Assembly (NCBI RefSeq): GCF_000938255.1
Contig: NZ_JYMR01000023.1
Location: 248,001 to 312,000 of the forward strand
Direction: 5' to 3'
DNA: 64,000 nucleotides
From: Bradyrhizobium sp. LTSP849
Lineage (GTDB): Bacteria; Pseudomonadota; Alphaproteobacteria; Rhizobiales; Xanthobacteraceae
In this document: positions 62,277 to 64,000 of the stretch, piece by piece
Layout of the letters: each line of letters starts with the position of its first letter
Numbering within the stretch: position 1 is the stretch's first letter
Made by a program: the position numbers and the translations under genes
The notes under the pieces: generated by a model
Database searches by the model: none
What the model was told of the DNA's origin: nothing
What the model saw: the letters and a program-made list of their open reading frames with translations, nothing else

Positions 62277-63590
62277 ATGACTACGCAAGCACGTGCCGAC
62301 ATCCTGAACCCCGACCGCCGTCAACTGCTGAGCCAGGCCGCGATGACCGCGGTGGCCGCGAGCATGGCAAGCCTGTTTCCGGCGCATCCGGTGAAAGCTG
62401 CCGCAAGCGGCGCAATCCGCCCGTTCCACGTCAATGTGCCCGAAGAAGATCTGCTCGACCTCCGCCGTCGCCTTGCTGCGACGCGGTGGCCGGATCGCGA
62501 GATCGTTGCCGACCAGTCGCAGGGCGTGCAGTTGACGACAGTCCAGCAGCTCGTGCGCTACTGGCAGAGCGACTATGACTGGCGCAAGGTGGAAGCGCGG
62601 CTCAACGCGCTGCCGCAATTCGTTACCGAGATCGACGGGGTCGACATCCACTTCATCCACGTGCGTTCCAAGCACGAGAACGCGCTGCCGATGATCGTCA
62701 CGCATGGCTGGCCCGGCTCGATCATCGAACAGATCAAGATCGTCGGCCCACTGACCGATCCAACCGCGCATGGCGCGAAGATTGCTGACGCCTTCGACCT
62801 CGTGATTCCCTCGCTCCCCGGTTACGGCTTCTCCGGCAAGCCGACCGAGCTCGGCTGGGATCCGCAACGTGTTGCGCGCGCCTGGGTCGTGCTGATGAAA
62901 CGGCTCGGCTACAACCGCTACGTCGCCCAGGGCGGCGATTGGGGCAACGCTATTACAGAGCAACTGGCGCTGTTGGCGCCGCCGGAACTGCTCGGCATCC
63001 ATACCAACATGCCCGCCACCGTTCCCGACGATATCGCCAAGGCGCTTCAGCCCGGCGGATCGCGGCCGTCAAACCTCTCGGCCGACGAGCGCACCGCCTA
63101 CGACCAGCTCGATGACTTCTACAAGCACGGCCTCGGCTATGCGATCGAGATGTCGAACCGTCCGCAGACGCTCTATGGGTTGGTGGATTCGCCGGCGGGC
63201 CTGGCGTCCTGGATGCTCGATCACGACGCGCGCAGCACCGCGATGATCGCGCGGGCGTTCGACGGCAAGACGGAAGGACTGTCGCGGGACGATGTCATCG
63301 ACAACATCACGCTCTACTGGCTCACCAACACGGCGGTGTCGTCGGCGCGGCTGTACTGGGAGAACAAGCTGGCGTTCTTCGAGCCCAAGCACATCAAGAT
63401 CCCGGTCGCCGTCAGTGTCTTTCCGGACGAGATCTATGCGGCGCCGCGCAGCTGGGCCGAGAAGGCCTATCCCAAGCTGATGCACTATAACCGCCTCGAC
63501 AAGGGCGGGCACTTCGCAGCCTGGGAGCAACCCACGCTGTTCTGCTCCGAAATGCGGACCGCGTTCCGCCCGCTGCGTCAGTCGATCTGA
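62277..63590 (+). CDS. Epoxide hydrolase (EHN domain), Tat-exported
   Basis: 437 residues. The Tat signal DRRQLLSQAAMTAVAASMAS is followed by the EHN domain (IRPFHVNVPEEDLLDLRRRLAATRWP) and an alpha/beta hydrolase core: oxyanion loop HGWPG at 143-147, nucleophile Asp221 in AQGGDWGNA, and catalytic His412 in LDKGGHFAAWEQP. This is the layout of microsomal/juvenile-hormone-type epoxide hydrolases, which open epoxides to diols. The start at 62277 has GGGAGA about 9 nt upstream. Probably co-transcribed with the crotonase-like gene 65 nt downstream. Confidence 0.88.
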   Translation: MTTQARADILNPDRRQLLSQAAMTAVAASMASLFPAHPVKAAASGAIRPFHVNVPEEDLLDLRRRLAATRWPDREIVADQSQGVQLTTVQQLVRYWQSDYDWRKVEARLNALPQFVTEIDGVDIHFIHVRSKHENALPMIVTHGWPGSIIEQIKIVGPLTDPTAHGAKIADAFDLVIPSLPGYGFSGKPTELGWDPQRVARAWVVLMKRLGYNRYVAQGGDWGNAITEQLALLAPPELLGIHTNMPATVPDDIAKALQPGGSRPSNLSADERTAYDQLDDFYKHGLGYAIEMSNRPQTLYGLVDSPAGLASWMLDHDARSTAMIARAFDGKTEGLSRDDVIDNITLYWLTNTAVSSARLYWENKLAFFEPKHIKIPVAVSVFPDEIYAAPRSWAEKAYPKLMHYNRLDKGGHFAAWEQPTLFCSEMRTAFRPLRQSI

Positions 63591-63598
63591 AATCAGCA

Positions 63599-63626
63599 GG
63601 GACGCGCGTCCCAGTGCGCGCGTCCC
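63599..63626 (+). repeat. Intercistronic hairpin after epoxide hydrolase gene
   Basis: GGGACGCGCG (63599-63608) pairs with CGCGCGTCCC (63617-63626) over 10 bp with an 8-nt loop; the left part is also a perfect 14-bp palindrome by itself (63599-63612). It lies 8 nt after the stop and is followed by GCTCTTGC. It may attenuate transcription into the next gene or stabilise the upstream message. Confidence 0.45.
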
Positions 63627-63655
63627 GCTCTTGCACACATGTCAGGATTTCAATC

Positions 63656-64000
63656 ATGAACCGCCCCGAACGCACCTTCACCACCGAAGATATCCGCCTC
63701 GAGCGGAGGCTGCCGTCATATTGGCGTGTCACCTTCGACATGCCGCCGGTCAACATCTTCGGTCCGAGGCATCTGCCGCTGCTCAACGATATCGTCACCG
63801 CGATCGAGACCGATCCGCAGGTGAAGGTCGTGGTGTTCGATAGCGCCGTCGAAGGCTTCTTCATTACGCATTACGACTTCCTTGCGCCGCTGGAGGACAC
63901 TGTCAGTATCCCACCCGGGCCGACCGGCCTCCAGGCGCTGCCCGATATGCTGGTACGTCTGAGCCGCGCGCCGGTTGTATCGATCGCCTCGATCCGGGGC
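63656..64000 (+). CDS. Enoyl-CoA hydratase/isomerase-like protein 2, cut by window end
   Basis: The first 115 codons of a crotonase-fold protein. YWRVTFDMPPVNIFGPRHLPLL, VKVVVFDSAVEGFFITHYDF and GPTGLQALPDMLVRLSRAPVVSIASIRG align throughout with the 54582-55421 protein, so the two are close paralogues. No stop is reached before 64000. It follows the epoxide hydrolase gene by 65 nt across a hairpin and probably shares element F. Function beyond the fold cannot be assigned. Confidence 0.82.
   Translation, partial: MNRPERTFTTEDIRLERRLPSYWRVTFDMPPVNIFGPRHLPLLNDIVTAIETDPQVKVVVFDSAVEGFFITHYDFLAPLEDTVSIPPGPTGLQALPDMLVRLSRAPVVSIASIRG

Overview
The window is GC-rich, densely packed DNA with ATGA/TGATG gene overlaps, many twin-arginine signal peptides, several oligopeptide-type ABC transporters and MOSC-ferredoxin, HisKA_2 and winged-helix/STAND proteins. 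This suggests a Bradyrhizobium-like alphaproteobacterium; the assignment is inferred from gene content and style, not from any search. No rRNA, tRNA, CRISPR, insertion sequence or phage gene was seen.

Region 1 (1-8430) carries a CoA ligase cut by the left edge and a hydantoin/N-carbamoyl-amino-acid module: D-carbamoylase, hydantoin/Asp-Glu racemase and D-hydantoinase, with a flavin reductase, an NAD epimerase, an SDR and a two-dinucleotide FAD oxidoreductase. Region 2 (8470-30980) holds three complete oligopeptide-type ABC transporters. The first two are each preceded by a good -24/-12 (sigma-54) promoter match. Between the second and third lie an omega-aminotransferase, a GntR/FCD regulator with two tandem winged helices, and a C45-type (acyl-CoA:6-APA acyltransferase-like) NTN hydrolase. 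The third transporter has two paralogous binding proteins and ends in two polysaccharide-deacetylase-fold genes, the second without metal ligands. Regions 1 and 2 together look like nitrogen-regulated uptake and opening of cyclic or modified amides and peptides.

Region 3 (31015-44431) starts with an AraC regulator facing away from a long plus-strand run: formylglycine-generating enzyme, a Tat-exported sulfatase with a Cys-type site, a HAD phosphatase, a DUF3302/HlyD pair, two DUF1254-type periplasmic proteins, a MetA-like outer-membrane protein, a dCache-type class III adenylate cyclase, and a translationally coupled NMT1/SsuA-like binding protein with no permease.

Region 4 (44410-64000) is the most interesting. 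Two paralogous winged-helix/STAND-ATPase/TPR regulators (958 and 945 residues) sit among genes for electrophile, epoxide and oxidant handling: DJ-1/PfpI, two enoyl-CoA hydratase-like proteins, an HbpS-VOC fusion, a stand-alone VOC protein, three alpha/beta hydrolases including an EHN epoxide hydrolase, a MOSC-FNR-ferredoxin fusion, a peroxiredoxin, a minimal HisKA_2 kinase, and two copies of an unrecognised 235-239-residue protein. Seven transcription units here are preceded by the same element: three half-sites of the type (C/A)TAAC at an exact 10-nt period, the last usually (C/A)TAACGAGC, followed after exactly 18 nt by a -10-like hexamer. I read this as the operator-promoter of one regulon, probably controlled by the two STAND regulators. 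I do not recognise it as a described system.
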